DNA from: Rosa chinensis
Taxonomy: Eukaryota; Streptophyta; Magnoliopsida; Rosales; Rosaceae
DNA length: 64,000 nt
NCBI RefSeq assembly: GCF_002994745.2
Contig: NC_037088.1
Span: 56,208,397 to 56,272,396 of the forward strand
Reading direction: 5' to 3'
The notes under the pieces were generated by a model. The model had not been told where the DNA came from. It saw only the letters and a program-made list of their open reading frames with translations, and did not search any database. The translations under genes and the position numbers were made by a program. Below are positions 23,001 through 33,587 of this stretch, piece after piece. The stretch's first letter is position 1; the number at the start of each line of letters is the position of its first letter.

Positions 23001-23249
23001 CTCAATTTAAAAGACTCATTTCCTAATATGGTAGATTGAAATAATTTTCTACACTTCCATAGTTTTATTACTTTTATACATATAACACATGTAATAGAAA
23101 ATAACAAAAATAAAATATAAATTTTAGGGCCGGGCCGGGCTTTATTTGTGTGACCCATACCCTACCCTAAATAAAAAAGGGTCGGGCCGGCCCGCCCTAA
23201 TGGAAGGGCCGGGCGGGCTTAGGGCCCAAGGGCCATATGATGAGGCCTA
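20098..23249. mobile_element. hAT-like non-autonomous element, 3.15 kb, with tandem repeats
   Basis: The 8-base sequence ACCCAGCT is exactly duplicated at 20090-20097 and 23250-23257. The ends are imperfect inverted repeats: TAGGGGTCATCATGGGCC at the left, and TAGGCCTCATCATATGGCC as the complement of the right. Both subterminal regions are packed with GGGCCGGGC and GGGTCGGGCC motifs, as in the hAT MITE at 5890. No transposase is seen. The interior is dominated by a 505-bp tandem array. The element ends about 180 bases upstream of the pectate-lyase start codon and so forms its upstream region. Confidence 0.82.
20705..22721. repeat. Four tandem copies of a ~505-bp unit
   Basis: The marker TGCTCATGGAGGGTAACAAG recurs near 20704, 21206, 21711 and 22216, and a shortened TGCTCATT near 22721 starts the last boundary, giving unit lengths of 502, 505, 505 and 505. 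Units 2 and 4 share one variant (GGCACCTAATGGAGCGGTC), units 1 and 3 another (GGCGTCCAAAGTAG). Both strands carry open frames of 70-160 codons in the copies, but that follows from the repetition; no family is recognised. Confidence 0.93.
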
Positions 23250-23428
23250 ACCCAGCTCCAAGCCTTTGACTGCGGCAAAATTAACTTTTTTACTTTGGTA
23301 AAATTGGAAGTTCAAATATACAAATATCGAGGCAAGTAGCGAAATACCCCATATTTCTGATCGTTTTTTCTGGTAAATTTTGTAACCGCCAAATTTTCCA
23401 GTCCGGCGATACATAGAGGAAGACGGAC

Positions 23429-26400
23429 ATGACCTCGCTACCGTATGCTGACGTGGATTCCCATCTGAAAGCAATGGCCGGCCGGGCCGAGGGGTTCGGC
23501 CGGTTCGCTATCGGAGGCCTACACGGCCCGGTTTATTTCGTCACCACATTGGCAGGTCCCCCCCCTTTCACCCCAATTTGCTATAGTTTATGAAATTTCT
23601 TGATTGCGCTTTCGTGTATTGCCTTATATTCTTATCAATTTTTTTTATCTTGATCATTAAGGGTTAGTGATTTTAGAGTATGTAATTCATGGATTGATAT
23701 TGAGTCTGGGTTTCATGCTGACAGAAAAAAAATTATGTTTGGTTTGGAATTAGGACAATCAGTTTCGAATATTAATGTTTGCTTCTGTGTTATTGAAGTT
23801 TGAAACTTTAAGAAATTCGAAAATTTTCGATATTTATAAGCTGCTGCTGCTGCGATTGCATTGAGAAATTGTTATATACTGATAAAAAAAACAAAGAAAG
23901 AAAAGAAATTTAGAGAAAGTGAGAATCAAGATCAGTTTTTTTTTTTTTTTTTTTAATATTATTAATGGAAAATCAAAATTATGAAGGATGCCGAAAAAGA
24001 ACAGCACTTCTTGATTCGTGCTTACCATACTGATCAACGTAGCTCTGATACAGATTATGTTAGAAGAATAGAGTATATCCCCAGATGATATGCTCACAAG
24101 TCACAAGGCTTTATATAGGCTTTTAAGTTCTTCAACATTTATTCATGAAGCTCATTACAGAACTCGAGGTCTCTTCTAAATCATATGACTCTTGGCTTTC
24201 TTATTCTCACAATTCATCACAATATTAAGACACAATCCACACAACAGATTAAGTTTAACATATTAAGAATGAATATTGCTGCATCATATAGTTTTCAGGG
24301 AAAAGATCTAAATTTAACTGCAAGCTAATGTTGAGCAAATAACTGGGACCAATCAACTCTAGCAAAGCTTAGAGATTGATCGTTGAACCAACCAAACTTC
24401 TCCATGAAAAGATTGTTTAGTTTTTCCGGAGGGTAACTATCTATGCAGCCTTTCCAAACATTGGCATCATCCAATTCCCTCAGTACTTCCCAACCAATAT
24501 TGCTGCACTTCAAACCTGACCCAATTCTACACATAAGAATCCTATCACCCTTCTTAAGTCTCTTTTTGGCTTCCAAATATCCCAAAGCATACCAAAAGCC
24601 AGGAGATGACGTGTTACCAAATCGGTGAAGCGCCATTCTAGATGGCTCAAGATCATATTCACTTAATGATAAGCTCCTACCAATTCCATGTATGATTGCT
24701 CTTCCAGTCTTCCACCGGGGTGGATACAGAAGTGCTCTATTCCAGCCTTCATATTCAATGCCACTCCCATTGCTTCTACCTTTTGGCTCTTGGTACTATT
24801 TCTTTTCTGAAGCCTAGAGCCCACCAGGTAGCAGAATATTTCTTTTAGTGGAAGAAGTTTTGGTACTAGAACTTGGGGTTCGTTGTGAGAGCCAGAGCTG
24901 CTTCTTTTTTTGAGGTGTTTGGAAAGCCGAACACCTTCATATCCTCTTTCATCCTCTAGTCGCATGCAACATTCATAAGCTTCATTTCTTGAGCCGATAT
25001 GAGTTATTACCAAATACTTCAGTTTCAAGATAGCTTGCTGTTTGAGGGATCTTCTATTTGTGAACAGCATCGAACAGTCCCCAGAGTGGAACAAACAGTT
25101 GGGGAGCATCATGGACTTTCTTTCCCAAGATACCAATTACGAGCTATGGACCCTGTGCTTACAACAATGGCATATGAATTCTTGTATGATTTGAAGAAGT
25201 TATTTACTACATCAATGGCAACTAACTTTTCCTTCCCAAGATACCAATTGGTGAAGGATGCTGAAAAAGAAAAGCACTTCTTGATTGGCTCGTGCTGATC
25301 ATAGTGATTTCGGCAGCTTAACTCAACTCTCATGTTTTGGACGTAGCTCACTAGGCTCCGATACAGATTATGTTAGAAGAATGTAGAACATCCAAAATCA
25401 CATGCTCACTGGGCTTTATATAGGCTTTAAATTCCCTCAATATTTATCCATCAAATTCATTACTATCTTTTCCTAAATCACACGGCTGTTAGCTTTTTAT
25501 TCTCACAGTTCATCGCAACATTAAGATACAGCACATTAATTTTAACATCTGAAAGTGTTGAGTTTTAAAATCTGTTGGTGAAACTGAGAATAAAAATTAT
25601 TTTGGTTCTTATTAAAGAAAGTTAAAAATGAGCTATGTAGAGTTGAATATCATGGCATTTCTGAGAAAGTGGGTTGGTTGTAGAAAACTTTGTTTTTGGT
25701 TTGCATGTGCTGTTTATTGGTAGGAAGGAATGTTTAATTGCATTGGGATAAAAAAAAAATGTTATGTTTTGGTTTTTAGATGATGGTCCAGGCTCACTTC
25801 GTGAAGGATGCCGGAAACAAGAACCACTTTGGATTGTCTTTGAGGTTTCAGGCACCATTATTCTCTCTTCTTACTTAAGTGTGTCATCTTACAAGACAAT
25901 TGATGGCCGAGGGCAGAGAGTAAAGCTCACAGGCAAGGGCCTTAGACTGAAGGAATGTGAACACATAATCATATGCAACCTTGAGTTTGAAGGTGGTAGA
26001 GGACATGATGTTGATGGCATTCAGATAAAACCAAATTCCAGGCATATATGGATTGACCGATGCAGCCTTCGTGATTATGATGATGGACTCATAGATATCA
26101 CCCGACAAAGTACAGACATAACTATTTCTAGGTGGGTTTAAAATATCTCATCTTATAGGATATAATGTGGAGAATGAGCTAAAGGGTTTTTTCTTCCCTT
26201 GGCACCAGATGTTACTTCCATCAACATGACAAGACGATGCTTATTGGAGCGGACCCTTCACATGTTGGTGACAGATGCATTCGGGTCACTATTCATCATT
26301 GTTTTTTTGATGGGACAAGGCAAAGGCAACCTCGTGTTAGATTTGGGAAAGTTCATCTTTACAACAATTACACTCGTAACTGGGGTATATATGCTGTTTG

Positions 26401-26942
26401 TGCCAGCGTAGAATCCCAGGTGAACAAGGCTTTGAAACATCTGATGTCTTTTAACTATCTCTTTGATTGAGTTCCAGATTCTGAAAAGTTGAATTGTATC
26501 TGTCAGATATACTCTCAATGCAACATATATGAAGCAGGAACGAAGAAGAAGACGTTTGAATATTATACAGAAAAGGTACATGACCATCTTCTCTCTAAAC
26601 TGCATAGGTGAAGTTTCGTTTCAAGTTCTTGAAGTAAAAAAATGGCTGCATGTCATTGACTGTGAACACATTCTGTCTCAAATGTTTTGAATTTTCCAAT
26701 AGGCTGCAGACAGAGAAGTGGCGAAATCTGGCCTCATAAGATCTGAGGGGGACGTATTCCTGAATGGAGCCCAACCATGCACATTAACAGGGTTCAGTGA
26801 AGAATGCATGTTCCATCCAAGTGAATTTTATCCACTTTGGACTATGGAAGCAGCCTCAGATTCTCTTAAAGGTGTTCTCCACATTCTTACGGGTTGGCAA
26901 TCCATTCATAGGCCACCAGTAGAGCAGCTGGTAATGGTATAG
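23429..26942 (+). CDS. Pectate-lyase-like protein (PL1 family), five exons
   Basis: Joined exons 23429-23555, 25780-26131, 26209-26419, 26507-26575 and 26703-26942 give 332 residues with GT-AG introns and consistent phases. It belongs to the plant pectate-lyase-like family and closely matches the short Arabidopsis members of about 331 residues as I remember them. Seen: FGRFAIGGLHGPVYFVTTLA (exon 1), DDGPGSLREGC, the parallel-beta-helix core IDGRGQRVKL and WIDRCSLRDYDDGLIDITRQ (residues 133-152), the calcium and substrate region HDKTMLIGADPSH, and PRVRFGKVHLYNN with the probable catalytic Arg204. There is no N-terminal signal peptide, which is odd for a cell-wall enzyme but fits this subgroup. 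Intron 1 (2.2 kb) carries a broken KCS copy on the other strand. A hAT-like element ends 180 bases upstream. Confidence 0.9.
23936..24280 (-). repeat. LTR-like flank, poly(A) side, of intronic KCS copy
   Basis: On the minus strand: TTGTGAGAATAAGAAAGCC, a TATA-like CCTATATAAAGCC, TTCTTCTAACATAATC, the primer-site-like GTATCAGAGC, then AATCAAGAAGTGCTG and TTCTTTTTCGGCATCC, ending in poly(A) (T run 23936-23954). It repeats, in the same order and orientation, at 25250-25540 on the other side of the KCS fragment. Confidence 0.65.
24325..25230 (-). pseudogene. 3-ketoacyl-CoA synthase fragment (copy D) inside an intron
   Basis: The minus strand encodes KCS from about LVAIDVVNNFFKSYKNSYA through SMMLPNCLFHSGDCSMLFTN, GIEHFCIHPGGR and [16 protein letters not shown] to a natural-looking C-terminus (SFARVDWSQLFAQH, stop at 24325). 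The N-terminal third, including the region up to the catalytic Cys, is missing, and shifts occur near 25130, 24900 and 24700. The piece NWYLGKE is duplicated at the 5' break. It lies antisense in intron 1 of the pectate-lyase gene between two direct LTR-like repeats. It retains His in MALHRFGNTS, unlike copies A and C. Confidence 0.92.
25250..25540 (-). repeat. LTR-like flank, 5' side, of intronic KCS copy
   Basis: Direct repeat of 23955-24250: ACTGTGAGAATAAAAAGC, CCTATATAAAGCCC, TTCTTCTAACATAATC, GTATCGGAGCC and AATCAAGAAGTGC recur in order on the minus strand. The TATA-like box and the near-primer-site after ...AACA are what an LTR of a TG...CA retroelement would show. Confidence 0.65.
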
Positions 26943-27723
26943 CTTTTTATTATAAACTTGTATAACATGATTTTATAGGTCCTTTAATGGAAGCCTTTGC
27001 TTTCGTTTAAACTGAGTTGAGGAACCCCTGAAGTTTGCTATATCCCCTGTAATATTCAGATTTTTGTCGATTTTTCCTTAATTACCTGCTGAAATCTATC
27101 ATTTTTATCATATCTCAAAGTAGAAGTAGGAACCAATCAGTCATGAAACTATTACAGTATTCCATAAAACTTGTGCATATTATTTATAGTTACCGATGCA
27201 TGTTTCATATATCCAGGTAAGCATACTATAGATAATATCTGCATCACAGTATTCATTTTAGGCCAAGGCACCAAGTAGGCGTGAAACAAAAGAGTTAACT
27301 AACTAGATTGGTCAGCTAAAGACCAGAATGAATATTTTTGTTGCTCAATGACCTTTTATGATTTGCAATTGTTTGACTTTGCAGTTAGATACCCTTATGC
27401 TCAATGACCCTGTTGCTTTGATATATGTATTTCTAACATTGAAATAACAACCAGTCAAACAGGATTTATCATTCACTCATTTGTATGATCATGATTCAGT
27501 TTAAATTAAACCTTGGCAATCTCGAAGTTGATCCAAAGCAACAGGGTCATGAATAGGGTGGGTCTGAAGGGATAGTATTGTAAAATGATGTCATTCATCT
27601 GTACTCGACTGGATTATCTAATCATACAAATATTTTTGAAGTTTGAGAAGGCTGCTCTTATTCTCACTATATCCACTAGCCGTCAAAATAGTTCAGTTTG
27701 AATTGTAATAGTCTTAAATCATC
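26943..27723. other. Convergent 3' intergenic region
   Basis: Lies between the ends of the pectate-lyase and EXO70 genes and should hold both 3' UTRs. Its one feature is a perfect 17-base inverted repeat at 27404-27420 and 27534-27550. Confidence 0.6.
27404..27550. repeat. Perfect 17-bp inverted repeat, 113-base spacer
   Basis: ATGACCCTGTTGCTTTG at 27404-27420 is exactly complementary to CAAAGCAACAGGGTCAT at 27534-27550. It could be the ends of a small MITE or an RNA hairpin; the arms do not extend further. Confidence 0.75.
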
Positions 27724-29661
27724 TCAGAGAGGGAGGCAGCTCCTCGGAGGTAATGATGAAGATGCTGTAGAACTGACTGAGGTAGAAGTCCCGTGGAACA
27801 AATCGGACAAGTAATTGCTCAAGTCATCAGGAGAAAATCTCACAAGCAACTCCAAATTTTTCTCCTCAGTCAGCATCACCAAGTATGTGTCGTAAAATTC
27901 TTGATATGTTGGCACTAGTTTCTGCGCTATGGACACCTTCAAGTCATCCCTCAACTTCACATCCTCTACGATCCAGGATGTTTGTTTCCTATATGCCTCT
28001 TCGAAAGCTATGTTGAACCTTCTAAAACACTCCTTTGCCATTTCAGAAGACATTTCGAATGGCTTCTCTGGAAATGATGATAAGACCTTTGTCCAGGCTG
28101 TGGTCTCGTAGTTTGAAGCATATAGTTTAACCTTCTTCGTGTGTTCAGCTACCCAGTCTTCACCGAGGAGGAGTTTCAGGTTGGGTGAATGGTGCACCTT
28201 CTCAACAATGAAGTGAAGATTGTTGGCAAGGAAGAGATATGCCAAACCCACATCTTTGTAAATCTCAGCTTTAATGTCAAGTTTGCACAAAAGAACTAAA
28301 ATGAGCCAAGCTAGGTGTACTGACACTGCTGGTGTTGAACCTTCATCTGACATTGGGCTCTTGAAGGAGGTTTCGTGAAATGAGGAGTTTGCTGGTGGTG
28401 GATAATCAGTAAGAATATCACTGAGAATTATACCGTAGTCTGCTAGTGAAGTTACATAGTTCATCACTTTTTGAGTAAGTGGGTATATCCCGCCCCCGGG
28501 GACTAGAACTTTTGTAGAGTCCTTTTGAATTGTTGATTCAAAATCAGAAAGAAGAGAACGGACAGAATCTCCAAGTTTGAGCAATAATGAAAGAGCTTGA
28601 AGTTTGATAGCTGAGGTTGATTCAGAGCTGAATACTGATTCAGTCTCCGGCCACAGATCAGAGATTGCTTCGTGGAGTTCCATTAGCCCGAAAATTCTTT
28701 CTGGAACTTTCTTGTTCTTCACAATGAGTTCAGGAAAACTGAATAGGGTTGTTGCTCCCTCTTTGGTTATCTGATAGAAGCATGACTCTTTGATGGTCTC
28801 AGATGCTGAAAACACATGATCACAGAGAATTTTCTCTCCTTGAAAAAGTGTCTTCACAGCAATCTTTGCAGCCTTCATCCAGTTGTTGATTTCATTTTCG
28901 AGTGCTTCAGAATCCATCTTATGAATCTGAGAAGACTTGAACCGCCGGATTCCAAGGTGATATAGTCCCTCGTCGATCATTGACTTTCGGATAACCTTGT
29001 ATATCTTTGCACACTCTTTACCATAGCCAGAACTGATCATACAATCAGCTATTGACTTCAGATCTGACATGGCAAGTACTGAGACTCTCTCAACCTCTGT
29101 AATTGACTCGCCAGCAATATCCAGCTCATCTTCTGATCTGGCCTCACCCTCTTCTTCATCATCAAATTTACATGTCCTGCTTGAGGATCGACTTGAAACT
29201 GATTCGGGGTCAAGCTGATCACGGCTTGTCGACAATATCTGGTAAAACTCTTTCTCAAGCCTTTTCATCGCTACTTGCATTAGATTTTGAGCAAGCACAA
29301 GCTTGCTGGATGGAAGCCTTTCGCCAAGTAGAGCATGCATAGCACTACGCAAGTATTTGATGGCTTTGAGGAACTCTTTGGCTTCTTTCCTGCTTTGCTG
29401 GAAGACAAAGGTGAGCTTGGTGTACGAGGAGGAACTTGGATCCCATTTGGTGATGATGGCCTCAGCATTTTCAATGTTTTCTTCCATCATCGACAAGGAG
29501 AAGGTGCGGCTAGGGGTGGTACCAGCAAAAGAGCTTGAAAGTGAATAGTGAGAAAAAGAGAGGTTTTTGTTGGATGACAAGAAGAAGAGGCTGGACATTC
29601 CTCTTCTTGGCGGTGGTGGGAGTGCAGTAGTACCACACTTCGCAGTCTCTGAGACTAGCAT
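27724..29661 (-). CDS. EXO70 exocyst subunit (EXO70H-like)
   Basis: Intronless 645-residue member of the plant EXO70 family, a subunit of the octameric exocyst that tethers secretory vesicles to the plasma membrane. Seen: a variable, serine-rich N-terminus (about 1-55), an N-terminal helical part with ITKWDPSSSSYTKLTFVFQQ, the acidic linker (FDDEEEGEARSEDELDIAGE, about 165-185), then the Exo70 C-terminal domain with KVIRKSMIDEGLYHLGI, PLTQKVMNYVTSLADYGIIL, LAYLFLANNLHFIVEKV and LLLGEDWVAEHTKKVKLYAS. The tail has a low-complexity Ser-rich end. Clade choice (H-like, often linked to specialised secretion or defence) rests on remembered motif wording and is tentative. Length and lack of introns are normal for land-plant EXO70s outside the A clade. 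Confidence 0.93.
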   Translation of the reverse strand: MLVSETAKCGTTALPPPPRRGMSSLFFLSSNKNLSFSHYSLSSSFAGTTPSRTFSLSMMEENIENAEAIITKWDPSSSSYTKLTFVFQQSRKEAKEFLKAIKYLRSAMHALLGERLPSSKLVLAQNLMQVAMKRLEKEFYQILSTSRDQLDPESVSSRSSSRTCKFDDEEEGEARSEDELDIAGESITEVERVSVLAMSDLKSIADCMISSGYGKECAKIYKVIRKSMIDEGLYHLGIRRFKSSQIHKMDSEALENEINNWMKAAKIAVKTLFQGEKILCDHVFSASETIKESCFYQITKEGATTLFSFPELIVKNKKVPERIFGLMELHEAISDLWPETESVFSSESTSAIKLQALSLLLKLGDSVRSLLSDFESTIQKDSTKVLVPGGGIYPLTQKVMNYVTSLADYGIILSDILTDYPPPANSSFHETSFKSPMSDEGSTPAVSVHLAWLILVLLCKLDIKAEIYKDVGLAYLFLANNLHFIVEKVHHSPNLKLLLGEDWVAEHTKKVKLYASNYETTAWTKVLSSFPEKPFEMSSEMAKECFRRFNIAFEEAYRKQTSWIVEDVKLRDDLKVSIAQKLVPTYQEFYDTYLVMLTEEKNLELLVRFSPDDLSNYLSDLFHGTSTSVSSTASSSLPPRSCLPL

Positions 29662-29772
29662 TATCGACTATGAAGTGCGAAGCTCGGAAAACGAGGTTGG
29701 GGAAGAAATGCTTTATTGAGAGGAGTGCTTACTTGTTATGGTTCTGGTCCTTGTTTTTGGTTTTGAAGAGGT

Positions 29773-29780
29773 TTTTATAG
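29773..29780 (-). promoter_or_regulatory. TATA box of EXO70 gene
   Basis: The minus strand reads CTATAAAAAC about 115 bases upstream of the ATG, a good TATA box with a plausible leader. Confidence 0.55.
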
Positions 29781-30059
29781 AAAATAACTGTCAGTTCTCA
29801 ATTGAGGAAGGTGGATTTGATTTGTTCCTTAGAATTGACTTGTCCATTTTGTATATAATGCTTTTATAAATAAATTAGTTAAGACTAAGAATTATTCTTA
29901 ATCCACGGATAAAGACACAACTAGCAATGCAGTAGTCATTCAAAATTTAAATTCATTTCATTTGCTTGGTCAAGCAGTTTTTGCATGGTATTTTCCTGGT
30001 TTGTTTTTTTGGAAAATTCTACAATGTGTTAACGTATGACATGCATACAATTGTCTTAA

Positions 30060-30290
30060 AAGTGGTCAAATGAGTTCTCAATGTAGTAACATGAGTCCTT
30101 AAAGTAGTAAATTTTCTTAGTTACCACATGAGTCCTCAAAATAGTAATATTAGTCCTCAAAATGGTAACATGAGTCCTTAAAGTGGTAAATTTTGCTTAG
30201 TTTACCATATGAGTCCTGAAAATAGTAATATTAGTCTTCAAAGTGATAACATGAGTCCTTAGAGGAGTAAAAATAGTTGATGTATGAGAA
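30060..30290. repeat. Diverged ~20-bp tandem repeat
   Basis: Units of the type GAGTCCTCAAAATAGTAA or TGAGTCCTTAAAGTGGTAA recur about ten times in upstream DNA of EXO70. Non-coding. Confidence 0.75.
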
Positions 30291-30299
30291 ATGTTAACA

Positions 30300-31280
30300 T
30301 ACCATAGCTTTACCCTGTTTTTTTTATGAACTTCCTGGGTTTTGTTTATTATTGGTATAAGATCATATTCAGTGAAGCATGGTCAAGCACTCAATCAAAC
30401 TGCAGCATTGAAACGCAGCTGTACATATAGAATATGGTACTCGTAACTTCGTCAAAAATCTATTCAGTATAAATAATTAGGGTAAAAATCATGTGATATT
30501 TTGACTTCCAGTTACTTTTACGTACATTTTCTGAAATGAATTTCTTATTCTACTCTTTTTTCTTCTTTTTTTTGGCAAACCCTGGACGATTTCAAGTTTT
30601 TTGTTTTTCTTAACTTGAATTTTTTTTTTGAACCATCTTAACTTGAAGCATGGACGTACTTCTTCGTTCTTAATTTACAAACAAGAAGTCAAATTCTTTC
30701 CTCTTCATATTTATCCAAATGCGTGGAAAATTGACATGACAGCTAGCTGATAGTTTAAGTTTTATTTTAACTAATTATCAGACTATGAATACCAGCCGTT
30801 GATCAAGAAATTTTTGGTTTTAATACGTTGTGTAAACCGACCATTTTGCAAAATAATATGTCCGACTGTTTGGCAAAAGACATCACCTTCCAAGTTCCAA
30901 TTCATATTCATATCCATTCAAGTTGGAATGTAAGAGAAAAATATATATTTGTTTCAACTATCTAGGCGAAGCAACCTGGAAATTAACAGAGATCAAGTTT
31001 CCCTTGATCAGTATTATTAATTTAGTCCATTGATACAGATCGATAGGATCGATTAATTCATCTTTTAATTTAAAGAATTCCAGGTCTTCGATCACTTGGA
31101 GTATAAAGACGCTTCTGATTAGAGTCGCTCCTGATCAAGCAAGTTAATACGCAAAGCTATAGCCAACATCTGATAGCAAGTCGTTGCCAGAATCCAGAAA
31201 TACGCATGTTGAACACGTACTTGTACTATTGCAGCTTGTGGTTCAAGAAATCAATGAAATCTTATTGGTCAAGTAAGGAA
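30300..31280. other. AT-rich intergenic DNA
   Basis: No gene, inverted repeat or RNA gene recognised. Confidence 0.5.
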
Positions 31281-31460
31281 TGTGCTTCATTATTGTGATA
31301 ACTTCTCAATATGTACATATGTGGATAGACTTATCAAATATATATAAGATATAAATAGTATTAGTACATGTTATTAATTAGATGATTAATGACTGGTTTG
31401 TCAAAGATCTGCATATCCCCGTATAAACTCCAATTGGTTTGAACATGCATGTGTTCATAA

Positions 31461-31465
31461 GTATG

Positions 31466-31508
<43 letters not shown>
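31461..31508. repeat. (TA)n microsatellite
   Basis: About 40 bases of uninterrupted TA repeat following a GTAT run, with no foldback element inserted, unlike the other long TA tracts of the window. Confidence 0.9.
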
Positions 31509-31511
<3 letters not shown>

Positions 31512-31602
31512 TGGAATGCAGTGCACGCTTTCAGTCTTTATGTATATAATTTTTGACATGCATGCATCATATATGGGGAGAAAAAGCTCTGATAACACTC
31601 AG

Positions 31603-31632
31603 GCTCCCGGTCGCCCGGTCGCCCGGTCGCCA
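31603..31632. repeat. Three 8-bp CCCGGTCG repeats
   Basis: CCCGGTCG is repeated three times in a row in otherwise AT-rich DNA. Confidence 0.85.
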
Positions 31633-33152
31633 CAATTGTTATATTATGAGCATTCTAGATTTATTCTACTTTAAAGACCAAACTAGCTAGGTTTAGGCTG
31701 GAAAGTTAGTACGTGTATAAATCCACTGTTGGAGGTGAAAATTTTCATTGAGGAGTTTGACCCAACAATTAATGCGGACTGGAGCAGGAGCTGACCTGGG
31801 AACAATCAAGAAGCTTCCCTCGAGCGTTGACCTGGAGTTTGAACGTCGGCTCGAGGAGAAGGGGGGGAACCTGCAGAAAACCCTTCGATGCCTAAGTCAG
31901 TACGTTTCTTAGAGTGGAGTAGAGGGAATTGGAATTCGATGGATTACCTGGACGTCAAGCCTCCTTTATATGGGCGATGACTTACTTCGGGAACAAGCCG
32001 CCATTATTTATGCTTTGATGGCTGCATTTATTTACACACTTATAATGATAATTATTACTGCACTAATAACAGTTAATCATTGCGTACTTACGACCGTCAT
32101 TCATTGCGTATTTATGATAGTCATTCATTGCGCACTTCTAATCATAATCCTTGTACGCAGTTATTGTCGTAATAATCGTCGCATTCATGACTGAAATTTA
32201 ACGTCATACTAACTACGGAGTTAATCGCTTTAATTGCAGGCCCAGCAGAATTTGACTACTCCCACATCCTCCAATATTTAGTGGAATTTATGAAGTACGG
32301 ACGATTGCGATTTGTAATTCTTGTCTTAGCTTTTGTGGGGCAATTTATCAAACGCACACCTAAGCTTGCATACCTTCGTCTTTTGTGTGACTGTCATTCC
32401 CCCTCAGACTGCACATACTTAACCTTTTCTCAAACAGTTTAACAGATTACCTCACACATTTATTGAGAAAGAGAACTGAACGAAAACTAAAGAGATGGTA
32501 ATTAATTGTCTTCGTGCCCACGTACATTTAGCAATAAGGAAATCACACATATATATCAACAAGGAGCAAGTTTATATATCTACCTAGCGCCTTGTTCCAT
32601 TTAAATTAGTAGAGCAGAAGAGAAAGAGACAGTTTTAGTTGACCATGCATTCAACTATATATAAGTATATAACATTAAGTCGCAGACGACCAATTCAAAT
32701 GTTTATCAGAAGCACGATATAATACCATTCATGTAACTGTCTATGCCCAGAGATCGACGACAACCCTAGCTAGTGTGACCGTGTTGGTCCTGAGAATTTC
32801 GTATTAATAACACTTACTTAGACGTAGTAGTTGTTGAATGAGGTCAGAAGGTATTGAAATGGTGTTGTTCATTTTGTCTTGATGATTGTATAGGTTCACA
32901 TACAAGCAACAAAACAAAACCAAAAGAGATATTATGAACAATTCTAATAGAATAGCAGAGGATCTATAATTTATGGAATTATGGATGATGATGATGCGAA
33001 ACTTGAAATGTGGATGTGAATGTTTGATTTCAAGGGTTTACAGTTACTAGACTATTAGGCTGTGAATGAGTCAAGATCTTTGTACTCTGAAGAATTCAAT
33101 AATATATAATTTTAGAGACATCATAACAAATCCCAAATTTTGATTCTCAATA

Positions 33153-33155
<3 letters not shown>

Positions 33156-33212
<57 letters not shown>
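33156..33212. repeat. (TA)n microsatellite
   Basis: About 56 bases of TA, directly left of the GC-rich inverted-repeat element. Confidence 0.95.
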
Positions 33213-33214
<2 letters not shown>

Positions 33215-33587
33215 CGGGTTCTGAAGCGGACGTCCGCAATTCGCTAAAGTGCAGACGTCGACGCAGCAGGCGGGTTTCAGGAGACGACAGCGGCGCAGGG
33301 CTGGCCGGAGGGAGGCCGGAGGCGTCCCAGACCTCTTCTGGGCGGCGTTTGAGGTTGGAGGAGGTCGGGCTTGCCGGTTTCTGGGCAGCCACCTCACCTG
33401 CAGTTGCAGGTTCTGTGCAGCACCGCAGAACCGTTGCTGGCGACTCCACCGCACCGCATACCCCTCCGCACGACCCCTGGCGTCCCTCCGGCAAGCCGCG
33501 CCGCGCCGTCGCCGCTCGATCGAGACCGAAGGAGCGACGTTCGCACTTTTTCTGGGTTGCGAATGTCCTCTTCAGAACATTTTCGTG
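33213..33587. mobile_element. GC-rich MITE inserted in a TA repeat
   Basis: A GC-rich block of 375 bases sits between (TA)n tracts. The left end GGTTCTGAAGCGGACGTCCG and the complement of the right end TGTTCTGAAGAGGACATTCG form imperfect TIRs of about 45 bases, continuing AAAGTGCAGACGTCG against AAAGTGCGAACGTCG. Overlapping frames on both strands reflect GC content. The terminal GCGGACGTCCG is shared with the element at 3591-4010. Confidence 0.8.

Noticed and set aside
26199..26411. A plus frame over pectate-lyase exon 3 in a different reading frame.
   Set aside because: Shadow of the true exon, whose frame (LIGADPSHVGDRC...) joins the neighbouring exons with correct splice phases.
31591..32460. 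A GC-richer stretch that could be a solo LTR or other retroelement piece.
   Set aside because: No matching second copy, TG...CA ends or target duplication could be found by eye.
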